Of a stretch of DNA of 64,000 nucleotides, positions 26,156 through 34,770 are shown piece after piece. A program made the position numbers and the translations under genes. The notes under the pieces were generated by a model. The model worked only from the letters and a program-made list of their open reading frames with translations. It did not search any database and had not been told where the DNA came from. Position 1 is the stretch's first letter. Every line of letters begins with the position of its first letter. Origin of the DNA: Oscillospiraceae bacterium (lineage in GTDB: Bacteria > Bacillota_A > Clostridia > Oscillospirales > Ruminococcaceae); NCBI GenBank assembly GCA_004558145.1, contig SFDQ01000009.1, positions 17,128 to 81,127 of the forward strand, written 5' to 3'.

Positions 26156-26176
26156 GATACACCTCGCACATCCTTC

Positions 26177-26223
26177 AGACTTTTACTCAACTAAAGTCTA
26201 TCACAATCTCTTGCAGATTGCAA
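26177..26223 (-). promoter_or_regulatory. Promoter and dyad for yerC-like gene
   Basis: TTGCAA (26223-26218), 17-base spacer, TAGACT (26200-26195) with TGA extension. An inverted repeat AGACTTT (26177-26183) / AAAGTCT (26193-26199) covers the -10 and start point and could be an operator. Confidence 0.65.
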
Positions 26224-26307
26224 GGCATCGAACGAAAAAACAAACCGTCCCCTTTTGTGGCAGATGCACGAAAACAGGGTCTCTCCCCTTCTTTTTCAAA
26301 CGCCGGG

Positions 26308-28152
26308 TCACTCCCGCATAAGGTCGCTGCGAATATCGCTGTGCAGAGCCGCCTTCAGCGCCGCCCGCTCCGCCGCAAGGCAGAGCAGCAGCGTTCCCAG
26401 CGCGATGGCCCCGGCGCAGCCCAGCACGGACAGCAAAAGTGTGGTGCGCGTCTGGCTGAACATGTAGCGGCCCAGCAGCCACCGGGCGGTGCCCAGCCAG
26501 AGGGCCGCCCCCGCCGGCAGCCCGAGGCCCAGGCCCCAGGCACAGCGCAGCAGCGTTTCCCGCCGCAGCATGGCCGCCACATCGCCCCTGGTCATGCCGG
26601 CACTGCGCAGCAGGGCGAACTCCCGACGGCGCAGCTGGGTCTCCGCCCCGATGGAGCCGAGCAGGGCCGCGCCGCAGCCCAGCGCCGTCAGCACTTCAAA
26701 ACCACCCGCAAAGACGTTCAGCAGCACCTGCACCGCCTTTTGATAGACCCGGGTGGGCGATGTGGGGGTGAGGTCCTCGATCTGCCAGCCGGTGTTCGTC
26801 TGGCCGCCGGCGTAGCGCTCGCTGGCCCCCAACTCCGTCAGGGTTTGTATCAAGGCGGGGGTGAGCCGGGAGGAGTCTTCCGTGTCCACGAAAAACTCGA
26901 ATTCCCGCTTGTCCTCCCCGGTCACCACGGTGCCCCGCAGCGCATCGAAGGCGCTCTGGCTGGTGATGAGCACGCCATTGGGGTACATGGCCATATAGGT
27001 GTCCTGCCAGAGCACCCCGTCGGGCAGCGGCGCGGTGCAGACATCCGCCACCGCAAGTGCCTGTTCCGTCCCCTCATTCAACAGCTCACCGGCGGCAAAT
27101 GCTATCTCGCCTTCCTCCGGCGGCGCGTATACGCAGGCAAGGCTGCCCTGCGCTTCAGGCAGCGGCCCACCATACCACCGGGCAAAGCTTTCGTCGTCCA
27201 GGGTGATGAGGACCGAGCTGCGGGTCTGGCTCTCCCACACGCGCCAGCCGGTGCGCTCGGTGGCCCAGACGTCGGCGCCGGTGGTCTGTTGGGCCGTGTC
27301 TTTCAGCCAGCCGAGCAGCTGCTGCGTGTCGGTGTTCACCGCCCAGAGATAGACCCGGTAGGTGTAGGTGGCGAACTGACTGGAGTATCCCGCCAGAAGG
27401 CCGCGGGAAAAGCCGTTCACCATGCAAACGAGCAACGCGCACACCACGATGACGCTGACCTGGGTGCGAAAGCGCCCGCCCGCGCGCCGCACGCTGCGGC
27501 TGGCCAGCAGCGCGGGGGCCTGCCGGGGCTCCCGCCGGCGAACGCGGCGGGGCGGCGTTTCCGCCATGCCCCGCACCGCCTCGATGGGTGCAAGGCGCGC
27601 CGCCCGCCGTGCCGTTCCGCTGGCGGCCAGCAAAAGGGTGACCACCGGGCAGGCCAGTGCCAGCAGTACCGAGCCGGGCGTTATGACCAGATGGATCTCC
27701 CGCACTCCCCGCGCCGCCAGCGCGTCCATGAAAGGCCGCAGAAGCCGGAATGTGACGGCAAGGCCCCCCGCGGCGCACAAGATGCCAAGCGGGGCGGCAA
27801 ACGCCGACAGGAACAGCGCGTCCAGCCACACACTCTGCCGAAGCTGGCGGCGGGTCGCCCCCACACTGGCCAGCTGGCCAAGCATGCGGGTGCGCTGAGC
27901 AAGCGACATGGAAAAGGCTCCCCGCAGCAGCACCGCGAGAAACACCACCAGCAGCGCCACCACCAGCTGGGATGCCGCCAGAACGACCTGGGAAAAGCCG
28001 GACTCCATTTTAAAAGAATCCGCCAGTGAAAAGCCGCCGAACTGCACCGCCGCAAGCATCGTGGAACACACGAGGGCCGAGAAGGCCACGAACCAGGTGC
28101 GCGCACCGCCCCGCAGCCACTGCCGCCAGGTGATGAGGAACATCGCTTTCAT
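26308..28152 (-). CDS. FtsX/BceB-like ABC transporter permease
   Basis: 614 aa. Two FtsX-like modules: an N-terminal group of helices containing MSLAQRTRMLGQLASVGATRRQL, and a C-terminal group with RRREFALLRSAGMTRGDVAAM, flanking a 200-residue extracellular domain. This is the double-FtsX layout of peptide-sensing/detoxifying permeases, shorter in the extracellular loop than BceB. It overlaps its ATPase gene by 4 bases (ATGA). The GC content is very high and no strong terminator follows. Confidence 0.87.
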   Translation of the reverse strand: MKAMFLITWRQWLRGGARTWFVAFSALVCSTMLAAVQFGGFSLADSFKMESGFSQVVLAASQLVVALLVVFLAVLLRGAFSMSLAQRTRMLGQLASVGATRRQLRQSVWLDALFLSAFAAPLGILCAAGGLAVTFRLLRPFMDALAARGVREIHLVITPGSVLLALACPVVTLLLAASGTARRAARLAPIEAVRGMAETPPRRVRRREPRQAPALLASRSVRRAGGRFRTQVSVIVVCALLVCMVNGFSRGLLAGYSSQFATYTYRVYLWAVNTDTQQLLGWLKDTAQQTTGADVWATERTGWRVWESQTRSSVLITLDDESFARWYGGPLPEAQGSLACVYAPPEEGEIAFAAGELLNEGTEQALAVADVCTAPLPDGVLWQDTYMAMYPNGVLITSQSAFDALRGTVVTGEDKREFEFFVDTEDSSRLTPALIQTLTELGASERYAGGQTNTGWQIEDLTPTSPTRVYQKAVQVLLNVFAGGFEVLTALGCGAALLGSIGAETQLRRREFALLRSAGMTRGDVAAMLRRETLLRCAWGLGLGLPAGAALWLGTARWLLGRYMFSQTRTTLLLSVLGCAGAIALGTLLLCLAAERAALKAALHSDIRSDLMRE

Positions 28153-28829
28153 GCCCGCACCTCGTCTTTCACGATGCGGCCGTCCCGCAGGCGGAGGATG
28201 CGCTTGGCCTGCAGGGCCAGCGCTTCGTCGTGGGTGATCATCACAATGGTCTGGCCGGTGGTCTCGTTGAGCTGCACCAGCATACGCATCACGCTCTCGC
28301 TGGCCGCCGAGTCCAGGTTGCCGGTGGGCTCGTCCGCCAGCAGAAGCGCCGGATGGGTGATGAGGGCGCGGGCGATGGCCACCCGCTGCTGCTGCCCGCC
28401 CGAAAGCTGGGCGGGAAAAGCCCGCCGCTTGCCCTCCAGGCCCAGGCGCGCCAAGAGGTCCAGCACCCGGGCGGGGTCGGCGGTGCGGCCGTCCAGGAGC
28501 AGGGGCAGCGTGAGGTTCTCCTCCACTGTGAGCAGCGGCACCAGATTGTAAAACTGGTACACAAGGCCGATCTGCCGGCGGCGGAACACCGTCAGCTCCT
28601 CCTCTTTCTGGTCGTAGAGGGAGACGCCGTCCAGCGTGATGCGCCCGGAAGTGGGCTTATCCACTCCGCCCAGCAGATGCAGCAGCGTGGACTTGCCCGA
28701 GCCGGAGGCCCCCATCACAGCCACGAATTCGCCCCGCTCCACCGTGAGGGAAACACCGTCCAGCGCGCGGACCGCCGCGTCGCCTGAACCGTATACCTTT
28801 GTGAGTTGTTCTACCTGTAAAAAAGCCAT
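28149..28829 (-). CDS. ABC transporter ATPase partnering FtsX-like permease
   Basis: 226 aa. Walker A GASGSGKST near residue 40, signature LSGGQQQRVAIARAL, Walker B LLADEPTGNLDSAA: MacB/BceA/LolD subfamily. The gene starts 20 bases after the histidine kinase ends. The bases just upstream hold an 11-bp-spaced GTGAC array inside the kinase 3' end. Confidence 0.92.
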   Translation of the reverse strand: MAFLQVEQLTKVYGSGDAAVRALDGVSLTVERGEFVAVMGASGSGKSTLLHLLGGVDKPTSGRITLDGVSLYDQKEEELTVFRRRQIGLVYQFYNLVPLLTVEENLTLPLLLDGRTADPARVLDLLARLGLEGKRRAFPAQLSGGQQQRVAIARALITHPALLLADEPTGNLDSAASESVMRMLVQLNETTGQTIVMITHDEALALQAKRILRLRDGRIVKDEVRA

Positions 28830-28849
28830 GGTATCCCTTCCTTTCGCTT

Positions 28850-29890
28850 TCAGGATACCGCGTCCGGGTGACCGCCCGGTGACAACGCAGTGACAGCTTC
28901 GTCACCCGCGTAAAAACGCAGGGTGAAACGGGGGCCCCGGGGGCAGTTTTCCGCCCGGACCGTTCCGCCCTGTCCCTGGGCGATGGCCTTTGCCAGCGCG
29001 AGGCCGATGCCCGCGCTGCCGGGGGCGGCGTTCTTGCCCCGCCAGAACCGTTCGAACAGATGAGGGAATTCCTCTTCCGGGATGGGCGGGCCGTCGTTCT
29101 CCACCGTGAACTCCGTGTAAAGTGTATTACCCTCACAGGAAAGCGTGACCCTGCCGCCGGCATCCGTGTGCTCGGCGGCGTTTTTGGCCAGGTTGGTCAG
29201 CGCTTCCAGCGTCCATGCCCTGTCGCACAAACAGCTGACCGGCGGCCCGGCCCACTCCACGGCCACGCCCCGGTCCGCGCACAGCGGCTGGACCGACTGC
29301 GCGGCGGCGCGCAGAAGCTCCAGCGTGTCGTTTTGCTTACGCTCGAACCGAACCACCGCCGCGTCCAGCCGGCAAAGCTTGAGCAGCTGCTCCACCAGCC
29401 AGCCCATCCGCTCTGCGGCCTGGGCCACACGGCTGGCGCACTGATCTTTTTCTTCTGCCGGGACCGCTTCGTCCTCCCAGAGTTCCGTCTGGAGCAGGAT
29501 GGCCGCGATGGGGGTTTTCAGTTGGTGAGCAACGTCCCCCAGAAAATCAGCCAGCAGGCGCTTGTCTTCTTCCAGTGCCGCCTTTTGCTCGCCCAGGATG
29601 GTGGTTATCTTGTAAATATCGTCCCGCAGGGCGTTCAGCTCCCCTTCCCGCTGGGTGCGGATGTCCAGTATCTCGCCGCCGGTGTAGACGCTTGCGAGAT
29701 ACTCCGAGAGCCGGTCGATCTCCCGGGCACGGCAGACACAGAACCCGGCGGCCAGCGCAAGGCAGTTCCCGCCGCACAGGGCGGCAGTGAGGGCCGCGCC
29801 GGCGCCGAAAAGAAGCGCCCCCGCCGCTGTGAACGCGGCGCAGATCAGCAGCAGCTCCAACAGAAACTTCTTTGCCTCCCGGCTCCTCAT
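28850..29890 (-). CDS. Sensor histidine kinase, short extracellular loop
   Basis: 346 aa. Two membrane helices (about residues 10-30 and 38-54) with almost no loop between them, as in intramembrane-sensing kinases. A HAMP-like/coiled segment leads to the H-box DVAHQLKTPIAA with His122, N box EALTNLAKNAAEHT, and G boxes GPPIPEEEF and GSAGIGLALAKAIAQGQGG. The ATG at 29890 has GGGAGG upstream and overlaps the regulator stop. It probably senses substrate through the ABC permease. Confidence 0.92.
   Translation of the reverse strand: MRSREAKKFLLELLLICAAFTAAGALLFGAGAALTAALCGGNCLALAAGFCVCRAREIDRLSEYLASVYTGGEILDIRTQREGELNALRDDIYKITTILGEQKAALEEDKRLLADFLGDVAHQLKTPIAAILLQTELWEDEAVPAEEKDQCASRVAQAAERMGWLVEQLLKLCRLDAAVVRFERKQNDTLELLRAAAQSVQPLCADRGVAVEWAGPPVSCLCDRAWTLEALTNLAKNAAEHTDAGGRVTLSCEGNTLYTEFTVENDGPPIPEEEFPHLFERFWRGKNAAPGSAGIGLALAKAIAQGQGGTVRAENCPRGPRFTLRFYAGDEAVTALSPGGHPDAVS
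28852..28905 (-). promoter_or_regulatory. GTGAC repeat array upstream of ABC operon
   Basis: GTGAC at 28868, 28879 and 28890 and its reverse complement GTCAC at 28901: a strict 11-base period. A weak TATCCT -10 (28857-28852) lies next to it and no -35 is recognisable. OmpR-family regulators bind direct repeats with one-turn spacing, so this is a candidate binding site for the regulator at 29887-30549. Confidence 0.55.
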
Positions 29891-30549
29891 GGCTTTTCCT
29901 CCCATCGATAACCAATGCCCCGCACCGTGGTGATGCGGCTGCCCTCGGCGCCCAGTTTTTCCCGCAGGCGCTTGACGGTGACCGTGAGGGTGTTGTCCTC
30001 CACAAAGGCGCCGCCGTCATCCCACAGTGCCTGCAGCAACTGCCCGCGCTCCCACACGCGCCCGGCCTGGGAAGTCAGCAGCAACAAAAGGCGGTATTCC
30101 TGGGCGGTGAGAGCCACCGGCACGCCGTTCATCGTGACCTGGGCGGAGCGGGCGTCCAGCGTGAGGTCACCGAAGGAATACACCTGTTTTGGGCCACGCC
30201 GCCGAAGCACTGCCCGCAGGCGGCTGACCAGTTCCCGGGCGCGGAAGGGCTTGGCGACATAGTCGTCTGCCCCTTCCTCCAGCGCCCGCACCACGCTGTC
30301 CTCATCGCTGCGGGCGGTGAGGATGATGACCGCCGCGTCCCCCGCTGCCCGCACGGCGCGGCAGACCTCGTAGCCGCTGCCGTCCGGCAGGCCCAGGTCG
30401 ATGAGCGCGGCGTCAAAGGCACGGGAGGCCGCCAACTCCCGGGCACGGGCGGCGGTGACAGCTGTCTCGATGGTCCACCCCTCCGCGCGCAGAAGCGTCG
30501 CCAGCGGGCGGGCGATGGCCTCTTCGTCTTCCACAAGCAGTACGTTCAT
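29887..30549 (-). CDS. OmpR-family response regulator
   Basis: 220 aa. Receiver domain with acidic pocket near residues 8-9, phosphoacceptor Asp51 in ALIDLGLPDGSG and Lys in YVAKPFRARELV near 102; winged-helix DNA-binding domain at 125-220 (LTAQEYRLLLLL, TVTVKRLREKLG, ITTVRGIGYRWEE). AGGAGG precedes the ATG. First gene of a regulator-kinase-ATPase-permease set. Confidence 0.95.
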   Translation of the reverse strand: MNVLLVEDEEAIARPLATLLRAEGWTIETAVTAARARELAASRAFDAALIDLGLPDGSGYEVCRAVRAAGDAAVIILTARSDEDSVVRALEEGADDYVAKPFRARELVSRLRAVLRRRGPKQVYSFGDLTLDARSAQVTMNGVPVALTAQEYRLLLLLTSQAGRVWERGQLLQALWDDGGAFVEDNTLTVTVKRLREKLGAEGSRITTVRGIGYRWEEKP

Positions 30550-30576
30550 GGCGCATATCCTCCTCTTCTCTTTTTC

Positions 30577-30619
30577 AGTATACCTTATTTTTCCCCTGCG
30601 CGGGTGACGGAATTGTCAC
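30577..30619 (-). promoter_or_regulatory. Weak promoter with GTGAC/GTCAC pair before regulator gene
   Basis: TATACT (30582-30577) without a recognisable -35; GTGAC at 30604 and GTCAC at 30615, 11 bases apart, lie where the -35 would be. Suggests an activator-dependent, self-regulated promoter. Confidence 0.5.
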
Positions 30620-30636
30620 TCACACGGCGGCAACGC

Positions 30637-30670
30637 AAAAAAAGAGAGTGAGCAGAATGCTCACTCTCTT
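30637..30670 (-). terminator. Terminator of rpsB-tsf
   Basis: 12-bp stem AAGAGAGTGAGC (30642-30653 with 30659-30670) followed on the minus strand by a T7 run. Confidence 0.9.
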
Positions 30671-30698
30671 TGTAAAGCAGTTTTCCTTGCAGGATGAA

Positions 30699-31613
30699 TT
30701 ACTTCACCATGCCGGCAACTTCGCTGGCGAAATCGTCAACGCGCTTCTCCAGGCCTTCGCCCTTCTCGTAGCGCACGAACTTGACGATCTTGATGTCGCC
30801 GCCCAGCTCCTTGGCCACCTTGTCGGTGTACTTGGCGATGGTCAGCTCGGGGTCCTTGACGAACTCCTGGTCCACCAGGCAGTTCTCCTTGTAGAACTTG
30901 CCGATGCGGCCCATGACCATCTTCTCCTTGATGGCGTCGGGCTTGTTGGCGTTCTTGGGATCGTTGGCGATCTGAGCCAGCAGGATCTCCTTCTCCTTGT
31001 CCAGCACTTCGGCGGGAACTTCGCTCTCACACAGGTAGCCGGGGTTGGCAGCAGCGATCTGCATGGCCACGTCATGGCCGTAAGCGGCGAAGGCGGGGTT
31101 CGCAGCCACCTCGGGGGTGGTCTCGAAGTTCACCAGCACGGCATGGGTGCCGCCGGCATGGATGTAAGCGGAGCAAACGCCCTCGTAGCGCACAAAGCGG
31201 CGGATCTTGATGTTCTCGCCGATGACCAGGATCTTGTCCTTCAGGGCAGCCTCAACGGTGTCGTTGCCCATCTTGCAGGCCAGCAGAGCGTCCACGTCGG
31301 CGGGGTTCTGCTCGATCACAACGGCGGCCACGTCCTTCACGAAGGTCTGGAACAGCTCGTTCTTGGCCACGAAGTCGGTCTCGGCGTTGACTTCCAGAAC
31401 AACACCCACGTTGCCCTCGACAGTGGCGTAGACCATGCCCTCGGCGGCGATGCGGCCAGCCTTCTTCTGAGCGGCGGCCAGGCCCTTCTCACGCAGGTAC
31501 TCAACAGCCTTGTCGAAGTCGCCGCCGGCCTCGGTCAGCGCCTTCTTGCAGTCCATCATGCCGCAGCCGGTCTGCTCGCGCAGGTTCTTAACGTCTTGAG
31601 CGGTAAAAGCCAT
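30699..31613 (-). CDS. tsf: Translation elongation factor Ts
   Basis: 304 aa. UBA-like N-terminus VKNLREQTGCGMMDCKKAL and the TDFVAKNE motif are diagnostic. It recycles EF-Tu-GDP to EF-Tu-GTP. It follows rpsB by 43 bases, the standard rpsB-tsf arrangement. Confidence 0.98.
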   Translation of the reverse strand: MAFTAQDVKNLREQTGCGMMDCKKALTEAGGDFDKAVEYLREKGLAAAQKKAGRIAAEGMVYATVEGNVGVVLEVNAETDFVAKNELFQTFVKDVAAVVIEQNPADVDALLACKMGNDTVEAALKDKILVIGENIKIRRFVRYEGVCSAYIHAGGTHAVLVNFETTPEVAANPAFAAYGHDVAMQIAAANPGYLCESEVPAEVLDKEKEILLAQIANDPKNANKPDAIKEKMVMGRIGKFYKENCLVDQEFVKDPELTIAKYTDKVAKELGGDIKIVKFVRYEKGEGLEKRVDDFASEVAGMVK

Positions 31614-31656
31614 TTTGATAATCCCCTTTCTGTTTGTTCCTTAAGGTCGGTGTCTC

Positions 31657-32388
31657 TCAGGCCTCGGCAGCCTCAGCCTCGGTCTCCTCGGCGGGAGCGT
31701 CCTGCTGGCCCTGACGGCCCTCCAGAACAGCATCAGCCATGGCGCCGGCGATCAGCTTAACGGCACGGATGGCGTCGTCGTTGCCGGGGATGACGTAGTC
31801 GATCTCGTCGGGGTTGCAGTTGGTGTCCACAATGGCCACGATGGGGATGTGCAGCTTGCGGGCCTCGGAAACGGCGATGCGCTCCTTGTGGGGGTCAACG
31901 ATGAACATGGCCTTGGGCAGACCGTGCATCTCTTTCACGCCGCCCAGGAACTTCTCCAGCTTCTCGATCTCCAGCTCCAGCTTGGCAACTTCCTTCTTGG
32001 GCAGCAGATCAAAGGTGCCGTCCTCGCTCATCTGGCGCAACTGCTCCAGGCGGTCGATGCGCTTGCGGATGGTGCGGAAGTTGGTGAGCATGCCGCCCAG
32101 CCAGCGGGCGTTCACATAGTGCATGCCGCAGCGGGTAGCCTCGTCACGGATGGACTCCTGAGCCTGCTTCTTGGTGCCGACGAACAGGATCTCGCCGCCG
32201 TTCGCGGAGACCTCACGAACGAAGTTGTAGGCCTCGTCCAGCTTCTTCACGGTCTTCTGCAGGTCGATGATGTAGATGCCGTTGCGCTCGGTGAAGATGT
32301 ACTTCGCCATCTTGGGGTTCCAGCGGCGGGTCTGATGACCGAAATGCACGCCGGCTTCCAGGAGCTGCTTCATAGATACTACTGCCAT
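31657..32388 (-). CDS. rpsB: 30S ribosomal protein S2
   Basis: 243 aa. MKQLLEAGVHFGHQTRRWNPKM and IVDPHKERIAVSEARKL..PIVAIVDTNCNP identify S2; the C-terminus is an acidic tail (EETEAEAAEA). GGAGG is 7-8 bases before the ATG at 32388. Confidence 0.98.
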   Translation of the reverse strand: MAVVSMKQLLEAGVHFGHQTRRWNPKMAKYIFTERNGIYIIDLQKTVKKLDEAYNFVREVSANGGEILFVGTKKQAQESIRDEATRCGMHYVNARWLGGMLTNFRTIRKRIDRLEQLRQMSEDGTFDLLPKKEVAKLELEIEKLEKFLGGVKEMHGLPKAMFIVDPHKERIAVSEARKLHIPIVAIVDTNCNPDEIDYVIPGNDDAIRAVKLIAGAMADAVLEGRQGQQDAPAEETEAEAAEA

Positions 32389-32485
32389 TGTCAAATCCTC
32401 CAATAAAATTGTTTTTCCTCCGCATTGCCTGCATGCTTTTCAACCCTTGCGGGCACAAAAAAGCAAAGCAATGCGTGCGTAGTGC
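32389..32485 (-). promoter_or_regulatory. rpsB leader, candidate autoregulatory RNA
   Basis: About 97 bases of leader between predicted start point and rpsB. It contains pairing segments GCATTGC / GCAATGC and a second SD-like GGAGG before an unused stretch. Bacterial rpsB leaders are often S2-controlled; that this one folds accordingly is inference. Confidence 0.35.
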
Positions 32486-32491
32486 CGATAT

Positions 32492-32520
32492 AGTATACCA
32501 CAAGAAAAGGCCGAATACAA
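32492..32520 (-). promoter_or_regulatory. Promoter for rpsB-tsf
   Basis: TTGTAT (32520-32515), 17-base spacer, TATACT (32497-32492) with TGG extension. Confidence 0.8.
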
Positions 32521-32550
32521 GCGGTTTTTTCGCTTTTTGACCCGCTTTTT

Positions 32551-33666
32551 TCAGTTTTCCAGTGTGAGGTCCCCCGGGCGGATCCAGCCGCGGCGGCGGA
32601 ACAGCATTCCCAGCAGCCAGCACAGCACCGCCGGCAGCACCAGACAGATGAGGCACAGGCCCGCCCAGTCGAAGGCGGTGACGGCCGCCTTCGCGCCGGA
32701 GGCCACGTCCGCCACCCAGCCGCTGTAAACGCCGATGGGCCCCACCAGACCGCAGGTGCCCATGCCGGAAGAGACGGCCGGCCCGTTCATCTCCAGCCGG
32801 AACACGCAGGTGGCCAGCGGCCCCGTGACGGCGCTGGTGAGGATGGCCGGCAGCCAAATGCGGGGGTTTTTGAGGATGTTGCCCATCTGCAGCATGGAGG
32901 TGCCCAACCCCTGGCTCACAAGGCCGCCCCAGCGGTTCTCTTTGAAGGAGAGCACCGCAAAGCCCACCATCTGGGCACAGCAGCCGGCCACCGCCGCGCC
33001 GCCCGCAAGGCCGGTGAGGGAAAGGGCCGCGCAGATGGCGGCGGAAGAAATGGGCAGCGTGAGGGCGATGCCGATGACCACGCTCACCACGATGCCCATG
33101 ACGAAAGGCTGCTGCTCGGTGGCCCACATGATGACCGCGCCCACACCGGAGGCCGCCTTGCCGATGGCGGGCGCCCACCACATGGCCAGCGCAGTGCCCA
33201 CGAAGATGGTCACGAAGGGGGTGACCAGAATGTCCACCTTTGTTTCCTTGGAGACCAGCTTGCCCGCCTCGCAGGCCAGAATGGCAACGATGAGCACCGC
33301 CAGCGGGCCGCCCGCGCCGCCCAGGCTGTTGGCCGCCTGCCCCACAGTGATGAGGGAGAACAGCACCAGCGCCGGGGCGTTCAGCGCAAAGCCGATGCTC
33401 ACCGCCATGGCGGGGCCTGCCACCGCCGAGGCATAGCCGCCCATCTGGGTGAGCAGCTCCAGCCCCAGCTGGGTGCCCGCCGTGTTCAGGATGGTGCCGA
33501 TGAGCAGCGAAGCAAACAGGCCCTGGGCCATGGCCCCCATGGCGTCCACGCCGTAGCGTTTGGCGCTCACCTGCACATTTTTGGCGGCAGCGTAAGCTTT
33601 GACGGCGGCCAATTTGCCTCGAATGCCCCCGCTCCGCTGCTGTTCGTTCCTCTTTTCTTCTTTCAT
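32551..33666 (-). CDS. PfoR-like PTS EIIC-type membrane protein
   Basis: 371 aa, about nine to ten membrane segments with Gly/Ala-rich helices (GLFASLLIGTILNTAGTQLG, GQAANSLGGAGGPLAVLIVA, GTCGLVGPIGVYSG). It matches the PTS_EIIC_2 family to which Clostridium PfoR belongs. There is no attached EIIA or EIIB domain and none next door, so transport by phosphotransfer is doubtful; members have been described as regulators or orphan transporters. A consensus promoter precedes it. Confidence 0.8.
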   Translation of the reverse strand: MKEEKRNEQQRSGGIRGKLAAVKAYAAAKNVQVSAKRYGVDAMGAMAQGLFASLLIGTILNTAGTQLGLELLTQMGGYASAVAGPAMAVSIGFALNAPALVLFSLITVGQAANSLGGAGGPLAVLIVAILACEAGKLVSKETKVDILVTPFVTIFVGTALAMWWAPAIGKAASGVGAVIMWATEQQPFVMGIVVSVVIGIALTLPISSAAICAALSLTGLAGGAAVAGCCAQMVGFAVLSFKENRWGGLVSQGLGTSMLQMGNILKNPRIWLPAILTSAVTGPLATCVFRLEMNGPAVSSGMGTCGLVGPIGVYSGWVADVASGAKAAVTAFDWAGLCLICLVLPAVLCWLLGMLFRRRGWIRPGDLTLEN

Positions 33667-33702
33667 GTTTCTCTCCCCTTCCCCTCACAAAAACTGTAGC
33701 AT

Positions 33703-33730
33703 ATTGTACCCTTTGGCAGGATTTTGTCAA
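33703..33730 (-). promoter_or_regulatory. Promoter for PfoR-like gene
   Basis: Consensus TTGACA (33730-33725), 16-base spacer, TACAAT (33708-33703). Confidence 0.75.
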
Positions 33731-33745
33731 GTGCGGCCAAAGCCC

Positions 33746-33774
33746 TTGAAGGCCGCTTTTGCTTTTGCTATACT
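33746..33774 (+). promoter_or_regulatory. Promoter for esterase gene
   Basis: TTGAAG (33746-33751), 17-base spacer, TATACT (33769-33774) with TGC extension. Confidence 0.75.
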
Positions 33775-33810
33775 GAATGAAAGTGCTGGTAAAGGGGCGT
33801 GCGTAAAAGC

Positions 33811-34569
33811 ATGTACATACAATATTATAAAGAGCACAGCGAATTTCTCAAACGAGAGATGGAATTCAAGGTCTACGGCCACGCCGGTCCGGTGTGCCTT
33901 GCGTTCAGCTGCGAGGGCGGCCGCTTCTATGACTGGGAGGACCGGGGCCTTGTGGGTTCGCTGGGCTTTCTGATCGACGCGGGGCGGCTGCGCCTTGTCT
34001 GCGCCGACAGCATCGACGGCGAGAGCTGGCTGGCAGACGGCGAGGGCCGCGCCCGGGCCGAAATGCAGGAGCGCTGGTTCTGCTGGCTCACCCGGGAGCT
34101 TGCACCCCGTGTGCATGAAGTGTGCGGCCTGCCAAAAGACGAAAAGCTGCTGACCGCCGGCATCAGCCTGGGGGCGGGCCACGCGGCGAATCTCTATCTG
34201 CGCCGCCCCGACCTTTTTGGCGGTGCGGTGTGCCTTTCCGGCAGCTACACCGTCCGTGGCTGGTTTGGCGACTATGCCGACGACCTGACCCTGCGCAACA
34301 GCCCCGCAGACTATCTGCGCCTTGTGAGCGCCGCCCGGCTGGCGGAATTCACCGGCCCCTTCCTGCTCTGCTGCGGGCAGGGCCCCTACGAAGACCGTTT
34401 CCTGAGCGAGACAAAAGCCTTTGCCGCCTCCCTGGACGCGAAGCAGCTTCCGGTGAGCGTCGACCTCTGGGGCGCGGACGTGACCCATGACTGGCCCTGG
34501 TGGCAAAAAGAACTGGCTGTGCTTTTCCCCCGCATGCTGGACGCTCTGGCCGCTTTGAAAACCGAATAA
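33811..34569 (+). CDS. Alpha/beta-hydrolase esterase, COG4947-like
   Basis: 252 aa. N-terminus YYKEHSEFLKREMEFKVYGHAG is typical of this esterase family; nucleophile elbow GISLGAG (Ser119), late acidic residue in GPYEDR and His226 in DVTHDW complete a plausible triad. Soluble, no signal. The ATG at 33811 fits the family N-terminus; a GTG at 33799 in the same frame lies too close to AAAGGGG. Substrate unknown. Single gene with its own promoter and terminator. Confidence 0.85.
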   Translation: MYIQYYKEHSEFLKREMEFKVYGHAGPVCLAFSCEGGRFYDWEDRGLVGSLGFLIDAGRLRLVCADSIDGESWLADGEGRARAEMQERWFCWLTRELAPRVHEVCGLPKDEKLLTAGISLGAGHAANLYLRRPDLFGGAVCLSGSYTVRGWFGDYADDLTLRNSPADYLRLVSAARLAEFTGPFLLCCGQGPYEDRFLSETKAFAASLDAKQLPVSVDLWGADVTHDWPWWQKELAVLFPRMLDALAALKTE

Positions 34570-34576
34570 AGCCGTA

Positions 34577-34612
34577 ACGGCCGCGCAGGATGCCCTGCGC
34601 GGCCGTTTTTGT
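34577..34612 (+). terminator. Terminator of esterase gene
   Basis: Long stem ACGGCCGCGCAGG with its complement (34577-34605), loop ATG, then TTTTTGTT. Confidence 0.9.
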
Positions 34613-34692
34613 TGTTTTCGCACAACGGACACTTTTCTTTTTCGCCCCGTCTTGTGGGGAACACCGATTTTTCTGTTTCTGTGAGATTTCTA

Positions 34693-34721
34693 TTGCAATC
34701 GGCAGTTTTTTGTGCTATCAT
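34693..34721 (+). promoter_or_regulatory. Promoter for amino-acid ABC operon
   Basis: TTGCAA (34693-34698), 17-base spacer, TATCAT (34716-34721). Confidence 0.65.
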
Positions 34722-34770
34722 TTTAGCATGATAAAGCAATAAAGCATTTTGCTTTTTGGAGGGAATCGAA

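Noticed and set aside
32520..32555. Terminator after the PfoR-like gene
   Set aside because: Only a six-base stem with a long loop is possible and there is no clean T-tract; overlaps the rpsB -35.
33727..34632. 301-codon minus-strand frame opposite the esterase
   Set aside because: The plus-strand esterase has promoter, catalytic motifs and terminator; this frame has none.
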